A stretch of 55,288 bases of DNA from an uncultured Prevotellaceae bacterium (GCA_900318645.1 ONLH01000021.1:1-55288); one strand, 5' to 3'; shown: positions 25,003 to 34,156, numbered from the stretch's first letter. The notes: generated from the sequence alone by a model not told the origin. Made by a program: numbers and translations.

Positions 25003-26211
25003 TTACTTGTAGCGGTCGCTGAGGTTGTATATGGCCTTGTAGATGTCGCGGTCGATGTCGGTGAGAGGGATGTTGCGGCGAGCCATAACACGCTCGGCGA
25101 TGGTATAGAAAGTCTCCAGCGGGACGTTCTTGAAGCCAGCGGCGGCGCTGCCCTCCTGGAAAGAGGCGACGAAGTTGCGCGGGAAACCAGCACCATGGAT
25201 ATTAACGCCTACGCCCAGCACGGTGGCGGTATTGATCATGCCGTTGACACCGATCTTGCTGTGATCGCCCATGAAGAGGCCGCAGAACTGCAGACCCGTA
25301 CGCTCAAAACGCTTGCTGGCATAGTTCCAGAGCTTGATCTCGCCATAGTCGTTCTTGAGATTGCTGGCGGTGGTTCCGCCGCCGATGTTACACCACTCGC
25401 CGATGACGGCATCGCCGAGGAAACCATCATGTGCCTTGTTACTATAGCCAATGAAGATGGTATTCTCGACTTCACCGCCTATCTTGACATGCGGACCAAG
25501 GGTTGTCGCGCCATAGACTTTGGCACCGATACGCACCTTGGCGTCATGGCAAGCGGCAAAACCGCCACGGATGCAGGCACCCTCCATCACCTCGACGTCG
25601 CGGCCGATGTAGATGGGGCCAGCGTTGGTGTTGAGCTTGGCACCCTCCACATATGCGCCCTCTTCTACGAAGATGCGCTCTGGATCACCGATGACCGTGT
25701 TGGTCGATGAAAGCGGCTGCGACTGACGTCCAGCTGTCAAGCGATTGAAATCCTGCTCAAGGACCACGCCGTTAAACTCAAAGAGGTCATACAAGTGACG
25801 GACAATGAGGGGGATATCCTTGGCGAAATGCACGCGGGTGTAAAAACGGGCATCATAGTCATGAGCCGTGCCGTAGAAGGCGACGAGTTCCTCTCCCGCC
25901 ATCAGGGCTTCGCCTTCTTGCAGGGAGAGCACCTGCTCGGCAAGTTCTGGCGTGGGAATGACATGCCCGGCAACCATCAAGTTGGTCGTGCGACGCACGT
26001 GAAGCGGGAACTTCTTCTTGAGGTAACGCGCGGTGAGGTAACTGTAGGTTGCCTCGCCCAGCAAGGCCTGCCACTTCTCGCTGATGGTGGTAATGCCCAC
26101 GCGCAACAATGCTGTGGGACGGGTATAGGTAAACGGCATCAGGTGCTTACGCACCTCGTTGTCGTCAAACAGGATGACATTGCGTGCTGTCTTCTTCATA
26201 TCTCGGCTCAT
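25003..26211 (-). CDS. Bacteroidetes-type GlmU (UDP-GlcNAc diphosphorylase / GlcN-1-P acetyltransferase-like)
   Basis: A 402-residue protein of the alternate GlmU family of Bacteroidetes. The N-terminal half starts with NVILFDDNEVRKHLMPFTYTRP, the shortened nucleotidyltransferase part. The C-terminal half is a left-handed beta helix of hexapeptide repeats (IYIGRDVEVMEGACIRGG, VRIGAKVYGATTLGPHVKIGG, then CNIGGGTTASNLKNDYGE). It should make UDP-N-acetylglucosamine for cell wall and surface glycans. The start could also be 26199 (MKKTARNVI). A -7-like TACTTTTG lies at 26233-26226, close to the start. Divergent from rfbC. Confidence 0.88.
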   Translation of the reverse strand: MSRDMKKTARNVILFDDNEVRKHLMPFTYTRPTALLRVGITTISEKWQALLGEATYSYLTARYLKKKFPLHVRRTTNLMVAGHVIPTPELAEQVLSLQEGEALMAGEELVAFYGTAHDYDARFYTRVHFAKDIPLIVRHLYDLFEFNGVVLEQDFNRLTAGRQSQPLSSTNTVIGDPERIFVEEGAYVEGAKLNTNAGPIYIGRDVEVMEGACIRGGFAACHDAKVRIGAKVYGATTLGPHVKIGGEVENTIFIGYSNKAHDGFLGDAVIGEWCNIGGGTTASNLKNDYGEIKLWNYASKRFERTGLQFCGLFMGDHSKIGVNGMINTATVLGVGVNIHGAGFPRNFVASFQEGSAAAGFKNVPLETFYTIAERVMARRNIPLTDIDRDIYKAIYNLSDRYK

Positions 26212-26253
26212 TTATAAATGGTTGGCAAAAGTAATTGTTTTTCTTGAATAATG

Positions 26254-26284
26254 TTGCATCGATGGACAAAAATGGTTAACTTTG
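26254..26284 (+). promoter_or_regulatory. Predicted rfbC promoter
   Basis: TTG (26254-26256), a 20 nt spacer and TAACTTTG (26277-26284); predicted leader of about 25 nt before the ATG at 26315. Confidence 0.6.
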
Positions 26285-26314
26285 CCCCAAGATTCATCTA
26301 ACAGTTGGTAGGAA

Positions 26315-26872
26315 ATGTCTTTTATTGAGCAAGATATCAAGGGCGTATGGATTATCGAGCCGAAACGGTTCGGTGACAAGCGGGGATACTTCAGCGAAGT
26401 TTTCAAACAAGCCGAGTTTGAAGACCATATAGGGCATGTGGATTTTGTGCAAGACAACGAGTCATTCTCAAGCAAGGGCGTGCTGCGCGGATTGCATTTC
26501 CAGCGCGGCGAGTGGAGCCAGGCCAAGCTGGTGAGAGTCTCGCAAGGTAACGTCCTTGACGTTGTAGTCGATCTGCGACATGGAAGTCCCACATGGGGCA
26601 AGCACCTCGCCGTAGAGCTGAATGCCGACACTGGCCGCCAACTGTTTATTCCCAGAGGCTTTGCCCACGGATTTGTTGTGCTGAGCGACGTAGCCCAGTT
26701 CCAGTATAAGGTGGATAATCTCTATGCTCCGCAGAGCGAGGCGACATTACGCTACGATGATCCCGATGTGGGCATCGACTGGTGCATCGACCCCGCCGAC
26801 ATGATCCTGAGCGACAAGGACCTCCATGGTCTCCCACTCAGCGCTATGACGCCCGAGTTCCTCGGCTTCTAA
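26315..26872 (+). CDS. rfbC: dTDP-4-dehydrorhamnose 3,5-epimerase
   Basis: A 185-residue cupin enzyme that epimerises C3 and C5 of dTDP-4-keto-6-deoxyglucose on the way to dTDP-L-rhamnose. Family marks: RGYFSEVF near the N-terminus, QDNESFSSKGVLRGLHFQ with the catalytic His, VVVDLRHGSPTWGKH, FIPRGFAHGFVVLSD, and YKVDNLYAPQSEATLRYDDPDVGI. Length is normal. The rest of the rhamnose pathway (rfbA, rfbB, rfbD) is not adjacent. A shared hairpin terminator separates it from the convergent clpB gene. Confidence 0.95.
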   Translation: MSFIEQDIKGVWIIEPKRFGDKRGYFSEVFKQAEFEDHIGHVDFVQDNESFSSKGVLRGLHFQRGEWSQAKLVRVSQGNVLDVVVDLRHGSPTWGKHLAVELNADTGRQLFIPRGFAHGFVVLSDVAQFQYKVDNLYAPQSEATLRYDDPDVGIDWCIDPADMILSDKDLHGLPLSAMTPEFLGF

Positions 26873-26900
26873 GGTCATATATCAGCCAAGAAAAAAAATC

Positions 26901-26936
26901 ACCGTGGGCGACAGAGGTTATTCTGTCGTCCACGGT
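26901..26936. terminator. Bidirectional terminator between rfbC and clpB
   Basis: ACCGTGG(GC)GACAGA pairs with TCTGTCGTCCACGGT around a short loop. On the minus strand it is followed by eight Ts (26898-26891), a strong terminator for clpB; on the plus strand it lies 29 nt after rfbC. Confidence 0.85.
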
Positions 26937-26955
26937 AATTCAATATAGATGTCTA

Positions 26956-29544
26956 TCAGTTCTTGAAGACAAGGTTGCCATCAACGGCATCGATGATGAT
27001 GGGACGGTCGCGGTTGACCTTCATGGCGATGATGTCCTTGCTCAACTGGTTGAGCACCATGCTTTGGATGGCACGTTTAACGGGACGAGCGCCGAACTCG
27101 GGATCATAACCGGCCTGGCCCAGCAGTCGGATTGCGGCATCAGTAGCCTCAAGGGTGATGCCATTGTGAGCCAACATCTTCTTGACGCCCACGAGCTGCA
27201 GCTGGACAATCTGGCGTATCTGCTCCTCATCGAGTGGCGTGAACATGATGATCTCGTCGATTCGGTTAAGGAACTCGGGACGGATGGTCTTCTTCAACAT
27301 ATCCATGACATCGTCGCGCGTGCGGCCGATAACCTCATCGCGGTTAGCATCGGTCAAGTGCTCAAAGCGCTCACGGATGAGGCTGGAGCCCAGGTTGCTC
27401 GTCATGATGATGATGGTGTTCTTGAAGTTGACAGTACGGCCCTTGTTGTCGGTGAGTCGGCCGTCATCAAGCACTTGCAACAACACGTTGAACACATCGG
27501 GGTTGGCCTTCTCGATCTCATCAAACAAGACCACCGAATAGGGCTTGCGACGTACGGCCTCGGTCAACTGTCCACCCTCGTCATAGCCGACGTAGCCAGG
27601 AGGTGAACCGATGAGCCTGGTGACCGAGAACTTCTCCTGATATTCGCTCATGTCGATGCGCGTCATCATGTTCTCGTCATTGAACATATAGTCGGCCAGT
27701 GCCTTAGCCAACTCGGTCTTGCCGACGCCGGTAGTGCCCAAGAAGATGAACGAACCGATGGGACGTCGCGGGTCATTCAAGCCCGCACGACTGCGGCGCA
27801 CAGCATCGCTGATGGCCTTGATGGCATCGTCCTGACCCACTACTCGCTTGTGGAGTTCCTCCTCGAGGTGAAGCAATTTTTCCTTCTCGCTCTGGAGCAT
27901 CTTGGTCACGGGAATGCCGGTCCAACGGGATACGATTTCGGCAATGTCGTCACTATCGACTTCCTCCTTGATGAGCGCCTTGTCGCCTTGCATATCACGC
28001 AGCCGGTCCTGAATCTGGCGATTCTCATCCTCCTTCTGCTTGATGAGCGAGTAGCGGATCTCGGCCACACGGCCATAATCACCATTGCGCTCAGCACGCT
28101 CGGCTTCAAAGTTGAGTTGCTCGATATCGATCTTGTTCTGCTGGATCTTGTTAATCAGTTCCTTCTCACTCTTCCACTTGGCGTTGTAATCGCTCTCGCG
28201 GTCCTTGAGCTCAGCAATCTGTCTATCCAACTCGGCAATATGCACCTCGTCGCCATCACGCTTGATGGCTGCGCGCTCAATCTCGAGCTGGGAAATCTTG
28301 CGGGAAATCTCATCAAGCCCTTGCGGCACACTGTCCATCTCGATGCGTAACTTAGCTGCGGCTTCGTCAATCAAGTCAATAGCCTTGTCCGGGAGGAAAC
28401 GGTCACTGATGTAACGCTGGCTCAACTGCACAGCGGCAATGATCGCATCGTCCTTGATACGCACCTTGTGGTGATTCTCGTATTTCTCCTTCAAACCACG
28501 CAGGATAGCGATACTGCTCTCCTCATCAGGCTCATCAACCATAACAATCTGGAAACGGCGTTCCAAAGCTTTGTCCTTCTCAAAGTACTTTTGGTACTCA
28601 TCAAGGGTCGTGGCACCGATGCTACGCAGGTCTCCACGTGCCAAGGCGGGCTTCAGAATATTAGCGGCATCCATCGCGCCGCTACTCTTGCCAGCGCCGA
28701 CAAGCGTATGGATCTCATCAATGAACAGGATGATCTCGCCGTTGGCCTGAGTAATCTCATTGATGACCGACTTGAGTCGTTCCTCAAACTCACCTTGGTA
28801 CTTTGCTCCGGCAATCAGGGCACCCATATCGAGCGAATAAACCTGCTTCATCTTCAGGTTCTCGGGCACATCACCGCGCACGATACGCTGAGCCAAGCCC
28901 TCCACGATAGCAGTCTTACCAGTACCAGGCTCACCGATGAGGATGGGGTTGTTCTTGGTGCGACGGCTCAAGATCTGCAATACACGGCGGATCTCGTCAT
29001 CACGGCCGATCACAGGGTCAAGTTTTCCCTGGCGCGCACGTTCATTAAGATTGACGGCATACTTGTTCAAAGCATTGTACTGTTCTTCAGCACTCTGAGA
29101 TGTAGCATTCTTGCCCTTGCGGAGCTCGTCAATAGCGGCCTTGAGGTCATCGCGTGTAACGCCTGCATCCTTGAGGATGCTCGATACCGTTGATTTCACC
29201 TCAAACAATGCCATGAGCATCGCCTCGACAGTCACGTACTGATCGCCGTTTTTGCTGGCTATGTCATTAGCTTTTTCAAGCACTTGACTAGCATTGTTGC
29301 TCAGGTAAGGTTCGCCACCACTGACACGAGGCAACTTCTGCAGTTCTGCCTCCAACGGCCGTTCCACATTCATTGGGTTGATATCCAACTTCTGAAAGAT
29401 AAAGCGCACTACGGCATCACCCTCGGTAATCAGCGCCTTGAGCAGATGTTCTGGCTCAATTGCCTGATGGCCACCGTTTCGGGTCAGCTGTACGGCTTTC
29501 TGGACGACCTCTTGTGCTTTGATTGTAAAATTGTTAAAATTCAT
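26956..29544 (-). CDS. clpB: ClpB protein disaggregase
   Basis: An 862-residue AAA+ chaperone that pulls aggregated proteins apart together with DnaK. The start at 29544 ([20 protein letters not shown]) gives the normal length; the 40 codons upstream in the same frame do not match the family. Clp-N repeats cover 1-145. Walker A of the first ATPase is GEPGTGKT (about 204-211), with [10 protein letters not shown] as Walker B. The middle coiled-coil domain is rich in Glu, Lys and Arg. The second ATPase has GTTGVGKTE and [11 protein letters not shown], then the D2-small domain. No neighbours of the dnaK group are present. I see no clear -33/-7 pair in 29545-29650. Confidence 0.97.
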   Translation of the reverse strand: MNFNNFTIKAQEVVQKAVQLTRNGGHQAIEPEHLLKALITEGDAVVRFIFQKLDINPMNVERPLEAELQKLPRVSGGEPYLSNNASQVLEKANDIASKNGDQYVTVEAMLMALFEVKSTVSSILKDAGVTRDDLKAAIDELRKGKNATSQSAEEQYNALNKYAVNLNERARQGKLDPVIGRDDEIRRVLQILSRRTKNNPILIGEPGTGKTAIVEGLAQRIVRGDVPENLKMKQVYSLDMGALIAGAKYQGEFEERLKSVINEITQANGEIILFIDEIHTLVGAGKSSGAMDAANILKPALARGDLRSIGATTLDEYQKYFEKDKALERRFQIVMVDEPDEESSIAILRGLKEKYENHHKVRIKDDAIIAAVQLSQRYISDRFLPDKAIDLIDEAAAKLRIEMDSVPQGLDEISRKISQLEIERAAIKRDGDEVHIAELDRQIAELKDRESDYNAKWKSEKELINKIQQNKIDIEQLNFEAERAERNGDYGRVAEIRYSLIKQKEDENRQIQDRLRDMQGDKALIKEEVDSDDIAEIVSRWTGIPVTKMLQSEKEKLLHLEEELHKRVVGQDDAIKAISDAVRRSRAGLNDPRRPIGSFIFLGTTGVGKTELAKALADYMFNDENMMTRIDMSEYQEKFSVTRLIGSPPGYVGYDEGGQLTEAVRRKPYSVVLFDEIEKANPDVFNVLLQVLDDGRLTDNKGRTVNFKNTIIIMTSNLGSSLIRERFEHLTDANRDEVIGRTRDDVMDMLKKTIRPEFLNRIDEIIMFTPLDEEQIRQIVQLQLVGVKKMLAHNGITLEATDAAIRLLGQAGYDPEFGARPVKRAIQSMVLNQLSKDIIAMKVNRDRPIIIDAVDGNLVFKN

Positions 29545-29652
29545 ATATATGTTTCTCCTTTCTATAGTCTGAATTAAATCATTTTTCACCTCAAAACAAC
29601 TCAACACTTGTGCCAAGAAGCAAAAACTGACAAAATGGCAGTTACACAAAAA

Positions 29653-29678
29653 GCGGCTCATCAATCATGATGAGCCGC
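29653..29678 (-). terminator. Terminator of the polysaccharide-export gene
   Basis: GCGGCTCATCA (29653-29663) pairs perfectly with TGATGAGCCGC (29668-29678). On the minus strand five Ts follow. It sits 28 nt after the stop at 29706. Confidence 0.85.
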
Positions 29679-29705
29679 CATAATAAAACTATGATTATTA
29701 GCGTC

Positions 29706-30515
29706 TTACTTCTTCGCCAGAACGGTGATAAACGTGATGAGTGACATAGCCGTACCCATCATGCTCAGACCAAACGAGAACAGCGGGCCAGCACTCCAAA
29801 TACTACGTTTCTTGTACTTGTTAGGCTCAACATAAAGGATGTCATTTTGCTGGAGCTGGAACTCAGGCTGTGACAAGAAAGTAGCATCATTCAGATTAAA
29901 GCGCTTGATCGTACGCTGACCTTTTGCATCTGTACGAATCAGCAGCAGATTATCACGTAAACCCGTTGAGGCAAGGTCTCCACTCTGGGCAATAGCCTCA
30001 ATCAGGTTAAGGCGTCCATTCTCGGCATGAATCACACCCGAATTACCAAAATCGCCAATGCAATATACCCTAAAATTCTGGATACGGCACTCAACTCCGG
30101 GCTTCTCGGTGAGATAACGAGGATAGATCAAGCTAGCGATATAGTCCTCTAATTCGAGTTTGGTCATTCCAACAATATGCAATGTCCCAATAACGGGGAA
30201 ATCAATATTGCCATTATCATCCACAAGGTAAAAAATCGTTGAACGATCGCCAATATTATAACTTGAAGAGCCAAGAGTGCTGATGTACTGAACCTTATTG
30301 AACGGTTTTACAGCATCTTCATTGGAGCTAGAGACGTTAATGTGCAACATGTCGCCCGGTTTAATGGTAAAGTCACCTGCCTTGGCGGCGGCAGATGCCA
30401 GCGCCGTTGACGGAAGTTGATCGATGTTTGTCATGTAGGCGATGTCTTCACTAGGACTGCAGGCAGCAAGCACAAGCGTGACAATCGCGAGCAAAAATAG
30501 GTTACGGATATTCAT
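29706..30515 (-). CDS. Wza/BexD-like polysaccharide export lipoprotein
   Basis: A 269-residue lipoprotein; lipobox VLAAC near residue 19. The poly_export domain begins at FTIKPGDMLHINVSSSNEDA and continues through NIDFPVIGTLHIVGMTKLELEDYI. An SLBB-like beta-grasp part follows (FRVYCIGDFGNSGVIHAENGRLNLIEAIAQSGDL). The C-terminal segment SAGPLFSFGLSMMGTAMSLITFITVL is hydrophobic. Proteins of this family form the outer-membrane channel for capsule or exopolysaccharide. No Wzc-type kinase or glycosyltransferase lies next to it, so it is separated from its usual partners. A -7-like TAACTTTG lies at 30560-30553. Confidence 0.9.
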   Translation of the reverse strand: MNIRNLFLLAIVTLVLAACSPSEDIAYMTNIDQLPSTALASAAAKAGDFTIKPGDMLHINVSSSNEDAVKPFNKVQYISTLGSSSYNIGDRSTIFYLVDDNGNIDFPVIGTLHIVGMTKLELEDYIASLIYPRYLTEKPGVECRIQNFRVYCIGDFGNSGVIHAENGRLNLIEAIAQSGDLASTGLRDNLLLIRTDAKGQRTIKRFNLNDATFLSQPEFQLQQNDILYVEPNKYKKRSIWSAGPLFSFGLSMMGTAMSLITFITVLAKK

Positions 30516-30636
30516 AACAATTTTTATTTAGTGATTTATATTTTCTAACCTGCAAAGTTAGTAAAAAAAGCAATATTCGGTACTATTTTCAGGAAAAACA
30601 TCTTTCAACAGCTTTTTTTTCGCTAATTTTGCTGAT

Positions 30637-31215
30637 ATGAATGACCATCAACCACACATTGAACGCCATCCGTGGCCAGCATACGTTCCAGGCGGTGCGA
30701 AATACCTCTTTTTAGGAACTTTCCCACCGAAAGAAGAACGCTGGTCTATGCCCTTTTTCTACCCCAACAAGATCAATGACTTTTGGAGAATCATGGGGCT
30801 TATTTTCCATCAGGACAAAGACTACTTTTGGATCGAGAATGATCGACGCTTTGACCTTACGGCCATTAAAGCATTTCTTAATCGAGAAGGTATTGCCCTG
30901 TGGGACACGGCCATGGCCGTGAGACGGCTTAAGGATAACGCCAGCGACAAATTTCTTGAGATTGTCGAAGCGATTGACTTAGTAGCGCTACTTGACCAGC
31001 ATCCAACCATCACAACCATAGTAACTACTGGAGAGAAAGCTACAAGTGTTATCGCCGCCCAAGCAGGCATTGAAGTCCCCTCAATCGGCATACCCGTGAA
31101 CTGCCAAGTGGGTATTCATGGCTTTACCTTGTGGCGAATGCCCTCGACGTCTCGTGCCTATCCGTTACCTCTTTTAAAGAAAGCGGAAGCCTATCGACAG
31201 GTGTTCGGCAAATAG
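30637..31215 (+). CDS. Uracil-DNA-glycosylase-fold protein
   Basis: A 192-residue protein of the uracil-DNA glycosylase superfamily. Visible marks are KYLFLGTFPPKEERWSMPFFYPN near the N-terminus, where the water-activating loop lies, IALWDTAMAVRRL, a central strand TTIVTTGEKATS, and MPSTSRAYPLPL in the place of the minor-groove loop. It probably removes a damaged base from DNA; which one cannot be told. A -7-like TAATTTTG ends only 5 nt before the ATG, so the transcript may have almost no leader. It stands alone. Confidence 0.82.
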   Translation: MNDHQPHIERHPWPAYVPGGAKYLFLGTFPPKEERWSMPFFYPNKINDFWRIMGLIFHQDKDYFWIENDRRFDLTAIKAFLNREGIALWDTAMAVRRLKDNASDKFLEIVEAIDLVALLDQHPTITTIVTTGEKATSVIAAQAGIEVPSIGIPVNCQVGIHGFTLWRMPSTSRAYPLPLLKKAEAYRQVFGK

Positions 31216-31267
31216 CCTCCAGGCTGCTGTGTTAATAACTTTTTTGGTGTTTTTTCATGTAAATAAT

Positions 31268-31298
31268 TTTGCTGTAGAGTTGAAACTGTGTACTTTTG
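31268..31298 (+). promoter_or_regulatory. Predicted promoter abutting a start codon (leaderless)
   Basis: TTTG (31268-31271), a 19 nt spacer and TACTTTTG (31291-31298). The next codons ATGATG begin at 31300, so the predicted start site falls on or at the ATG and the mRNA would be leaderless. Confidence 0.6.
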
Positions 31299-31299
31299 T

Positions 31300-32238
31300 A
31301 TGATGTTTTCTATAATTGAACATATTGAGTACCTGATAACGCGCCACGATTGTGTGGTTATCCCTGAGTGGGGCGCGTTTATCGCTAATTATAGCTTCTC
31401 GAGTTATGACGAGGAGCAGGGATTGATAAGGGCTCCCCAGCGCCTGATCAGTTTCAACGCCAGTGTATCGCACAACGATGGCCTGATTTCACAGTCGATT
31501 ATGCGACGCGAGGGATTGGATTATCCCGAGGCGATGCGTTTCATCGCCGATAGCGTTACTGCATTCCGCCAACAGCTATCGATGGGATGCGAGGTATCCA
31601 TGGGCCGCTTGGGTTATTTCAAGAGCAATGATAGCGGACACATTGAGTTTGTTCCGTTCATTAACGATGAGGCCTGCGACAGCTTCTATGGTCTGTCCGA
31701 TATGGAGATTAAGACAGTTGAAGCACTTGAACAAGAGCTCGTCGAACAAGAAAATGCCCACACTGCCATTATTGCCGAAAAGTCCAACCTGTTTACGCGG
31801 AAGGCTGCCAAGATTGCAGCATCGGTTGCCGTGTTGATTGGCCTCGGTGTGATGCTTTCGACCCCCATTATTGTGGACCGCAACCACGGCATGGCAAGTA
31901 TGACTCCAGAGGTTACAGCTCCTCAGTCCCAGAAACTGGATGTAACTGTCCAGCAGGGTTCCGTTGCACAGTCCATTGAGATGGTAGAGAATTATCCTGG
32001 CATCTCAGCTACAGGCAACAGCGCGGGCAAGTATTACATGGTTATCGCCACCTTGCGCGATCAACAGGAGTTGGATGCCTTCAAGGCCAAGTACGCGTCC
32101 TTGGTGCCTCACATGAAATTGTTGAGCTACAAGGGATATACCTGCGTCTATGTCGCACGCAGTGATGACTACGGTCAGTTAATGGACCTTCGCGGTGAAC
32201 TGCCTGAGCGCCTGCGTGATGTCTGGATTTATAACTGA
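31300..32238 (+). CDS. HU-like (CCDC81-type) and SPOR-domain membrane protein
   Basis: A 312-residue protein. Residues 1-130 are the two HU-like domains of the bacterial CCDC81 type (IIEHIEYLITRHDCVVIPEWGAFIANY, then FRQQLSMGCEVSMGRLGYF). One transmembrane helix lies at about 170-190 (KIAASVAVLIGLGVMLSTPII). The C-terminus from about 240 is a SPOR domain (KYYMVIATLRDQQELDAFKAKY, then YTCVYVARSDDYGQLMDL), which in other proteins binds denuded peptidoglycan at division sites. A link between the cell wall and a cytoplasmic HU-like part is inferred. Start is 31300 or 31303. Its 3' end overlaps the convergent next gene by 60 nt. Confidence 0.85.
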   Translation: MMFSIIEHIEYLITRHDCVVIPEWGAFIANYSFSSYDEEQGLIRAPQRLISFNASVSHNDGLISQSIMRREGLDYPEAMRFIADSVTAFRQQLSMGCEVSMGRLGYFKSNDSGHIEFVPFINDEACDSFYGLSDMEIKTVEALEQELVEQENAHTAIIAEKSNLFTRKAAKIAASVAVLIGLGVMLSTPIIVDRNHGMASMTPEVTAPQSQKLDVTVQQGSVAQSIEMVENYPGISATGNSAGKYYMVIATLRDQQELDAFKAKYASLVPHMKLLSYKGYTCVYVARSDDYGQLMDLRGELPERLRDVWIYN

Positions 32239-32667
32239 CGCCGGCAACATCAGGCAAGTATAACGTTTGCCGTTAAGCATCAGCATTAGTACATCATCTT
32301 TCTCAATGATATTACGCACGTCATTCCAACCGATGACGTGCGTTTTCATTCGTTCATCGCTGAAGTTCAGCGAGATGCCCTTGCCATCGATAGTGGCAGT
32401 TTTCTCCATGATGGACCAACGGGCCTCGGGCGACAGGCCGTAATAGAAGTAGAGCATTGCCAGCACCATGGGCAGGGCGATGAAGAGCACCATCATCGCT
32501 ACGATAACGAAGCGCACGTCTATCCAGATGGCCAACAGCGCACACAAGGCGACAGGTGCAACCAGCCACAACCAGTTGTCGGCCAGAAACATGGCGCACA
32601 GGTGCCGCATGTAGGCACTTGACGAGACGCTACAATTATCGATGGTGAAATCTCCTCCCACTTCCAT
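32179..32667 (-). CDS. YcxB-like two-helix membrane protein
   Basis: A 162-residue inner-membrane protein. Two transmembrane helices are at about 31-50 (NWLWLVAPVALCALLAIWI) and 53-75 (FVIVAMMVLFIALPMVLAMLYFYY). The C-terminal domain resembles YcxB (IDGKGISLNFSDERMKTHVIGWNDVRNIIEKDDVLMLML). Function is unknown. The last 60 nt overlap the end of the convergent HU-SPOR gene, with both stop codons inside the partner gene. Starts at 32667 with a hydrophilic N-terminus of about 30 residues. Confidence 0.75.
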   Translation of the reverse strand: MEVGGDFTIDNCSVSSSAYMRHLCAMFLADNWLWLVAPVALCALLAIWIDVRFVIVAMMVLFIALPMVLAMLYFYYGLSPEARWSIMEKTATIDGKGISLNFSDERMKTHVIGWNDVRNIIEKDDVLMLMLNGKRYTCLMLPASVINPDITQALRQFTAKVH

Positions 32668-32680
32668 TCCTTGTTCAAGA

Positions 32681-32855
32681 GGCTATGTCAAAATTCACCT
32701 CGTGATTTTTAATCGGCCTGACGGCCGAGAAATTAAACAAAATTATTACTAAAATTAAAATAAAAATGCATTTTGCTTAATTTTTATATAAATTTTTGCT
32801 TAATTTCTCGCGCGAAGCGCGACTCAATTTGCAACGAATGAATTATGACACAGCC
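32681..32855 (-). terminator. Terminator-like hairpin split by element 2
   Basis: GGCTATGTCAAAATTCA (32681-32697) and TGAATTATGACACAGCC (32839-32855) pair in 15 of 17 positions, and resemble the terminator stem at 6668-6701 (GTGTG...TTTTGACACAC). Element 2 lies in what would be the loop. On the minus strand this follows the stop of the Ntn-hydrolase gene by 16 nt. Confidence 0.55.
32713..32822. repeat. Hairpin-ended inverted-repeat element 2 (no gene)
   Basis: Left hairpin TCGGCC-TGAC-GGCCGA (32713-32728), then GAAATTAAACAAAATTATT; A/T-rich middle; then TTGCTTAATTTC and right hairpin TCGCGC-GAA-GCGCGA (32808-32822). Loops TGAC on the left and GAA on the right are the same as in element 1 at 4129-4710, while the stem bases differ. 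At 110 bp it looks like a form of that element without the gene. Confidence 0.75.
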
Positions 32856-32870
32856 CCCTACGGGTGATGC

Positions 32871-34007
32871 CTATTTTCTCTTTTTTGACTTACTATAAAG
32901 GGCACGGCGGCGGGCGATTTCCTCATAGCCGCGTTTGTAGGCCTGACGGTTCTTCAGGGTGAGGGTTTGGCAATAGCCAGTGCCATCGTTGTTGTAGAGT
33001 TTTGACAGATTGAGGTACTGCTTACCGTTGCCACGGACAACAGGGAAGACCTCTTCCTTGCGCTTGTTCACCTTGTCGCACTGGACCGAGTGGTTATCGG
33101 CAGTAGTACCTGTCAATTCAGGTGCCACGCCATCCTCGCCAACCCATACGGGATACACTTCAGCACAGGGGGGATAACCTAAGGCAATCCACATGGTGGT
33201 CAGACGTGGATTCTCGCCGGGAACAATGCCCTCAATGACCACACTGGCAGTGGATATGCGGCGCGGGATGAAATCCTGATCCACGATCCAATTATCGCCA
33301 CTACGAGTGTAATCCCTGCCAATCAACGAATTGTAGAACGTGCGTGACAACTCTTCGGTAAATACAGCCGGGGTGATGTCCTGAGCGATGATGTGCGGCT
33401 CAAGCAGGTGTTTCTCGTTCTTCTCGCGGACGTATCCCATGCCTTTGTCTTTCTCGCCGCTGTAGGAGTAGTTGGTGCGCGTGAGAATGCCGCTGGTCGC
33501 GTCGGCGAGATCAAACTTCACATACTTAAAATTGCCTGTCTCGAAGTAGGCTCCGTTGCCCTGCGCATCGATGACGCCGAAGTTGGCTTCTACGCCGAGG
33601 GGCTTGGGTAAGGTCTTCAAGAGGTTCTCAAAGTCATCCACCGTCTTGCAGCGCTCCAAAGCGTAGCGCATCAGTTCTCCCTCACGGTCCATATTTTTGA
33701 CGCCATCATTGCCGTTCAGGTTATAGGATGCCGTATTCATGATAGCGAAGCCCGCCTCGTTGAAGCCCATCCAAGCAGCCGTGTCCTGCAAGTCACGAGC
33801 ATCAAACAGGGCAACGAACTCCAACAGACCGTCATGGGCCACGATACGTTCCACGCGATTGTTCAGGTCGTTGGTATCGCGGTTCTTCCACATCAGTGGC
33901 CGACCGTTAGCCGTCAACTTGCCACTCACGATGGCCGAAGTACAGGCATCAGCTGCTACAAAGGTGCCCAATAGAGCCACTATCGCAATCAATAATCTCT
34001 TTTTCAT
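32871..34007 (-). CDS. Ntn-hydrolase of the acyl-CoA:6-APA acyltransferase / C45-like family
   Basis: A 378-residue secreted hydrolase. Signal peptide MKKRLLIAIVALLGTFVAADA ends right before Cys22. In this fold the processed N-terminal Cys (CTSAIVSGKLTANGRPLMWKNRDT) is the nucleophile, and the W-KNRD motif is typical. Further marks are AAWMGFNEAGFAIMNT and FGVIDAQGNGAYFET. Relatives cleave linear amide bonds; the substrate here is unknown. A bile-salt-hydrolase-like role is possible but not supported by specific residues. The terminator-like hairpin after it appears split by element 2. Confidence 0.82.
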   Translation of the reverse strand: MKKRLLIAIVALLGTFVAADACTSAIVSGKLTANGRPLMWKNRDTNDLNNRVERIVAHDGLLEFVALFDARDLQDTAAWMGFNEAGFAIMNTASYNLNGNDGVKNMDREGELMRYALERCKTVDDFENLLKTLPKPLGVEANFGVIDAQGNGAYFETGNFKYVKFDLADATSGILTRTNYSYSGEKDKGMGYVREKNEKHLLEPHIIAQDITPAVFTEELSRTFYNSLIGRDYTRSGDNWIVDQDFIPRRISTASVVIEGIVPGENPRLTTMWIALGYPPCAEVYPVWVGEDGVAPELTGTTADNHSVQCDKVNKRKEEVFPVVRGNGKQYLNLSKLYNNDGTGYCQTLTLKNRQAYKRGYEEIARRRALYSKSKKRK

Positions 34008-34055
34008 ATCCTTATAGTTTTGTTATTTTTCTGACGCAAAGATAGTATAAAAGTT

Positions 34056-34079
34056 TAGAGTATCTGGTTTAGAGTTCAG
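34056..34079 (+). repeat. Partial heptamer array
   Basis: TTTAGAG, TATCTGG, TTTAGAG and TTCAGAG follow each other at 7 nt steps in the spacer between the Ntn-hydrolase start and the giant gene's end. Orientation is opposite to both genes, unlike the other arrays. Confidence 0.55.
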
Positions 34080-34126
34080 AGTTTTTTGTCCTTATATGGG
34101 ATTTGGGCAGTGGATTCACTCAATGA

Positions 34127-34156
34127 AAATGGCTGCTCAACAAGAAGCAGCCATTT
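34127..34156 (-). terminator. Hairpin after the giant surface-protein gene
   Basis: AAATGGCTGCT (34127-34137) pairs perfectly with AGCAGCCATTT (34146-34156), 31 nt after the stop at 34187. The T-run is short. Confidence 0.65.

Noticed and set aside
26956-29664. ClpB start at 29664
   Set aside because: The extra 40 residues are Cys/Phe-rich and unlike the family; the start at 29544 gives the standard N-terminus and length.
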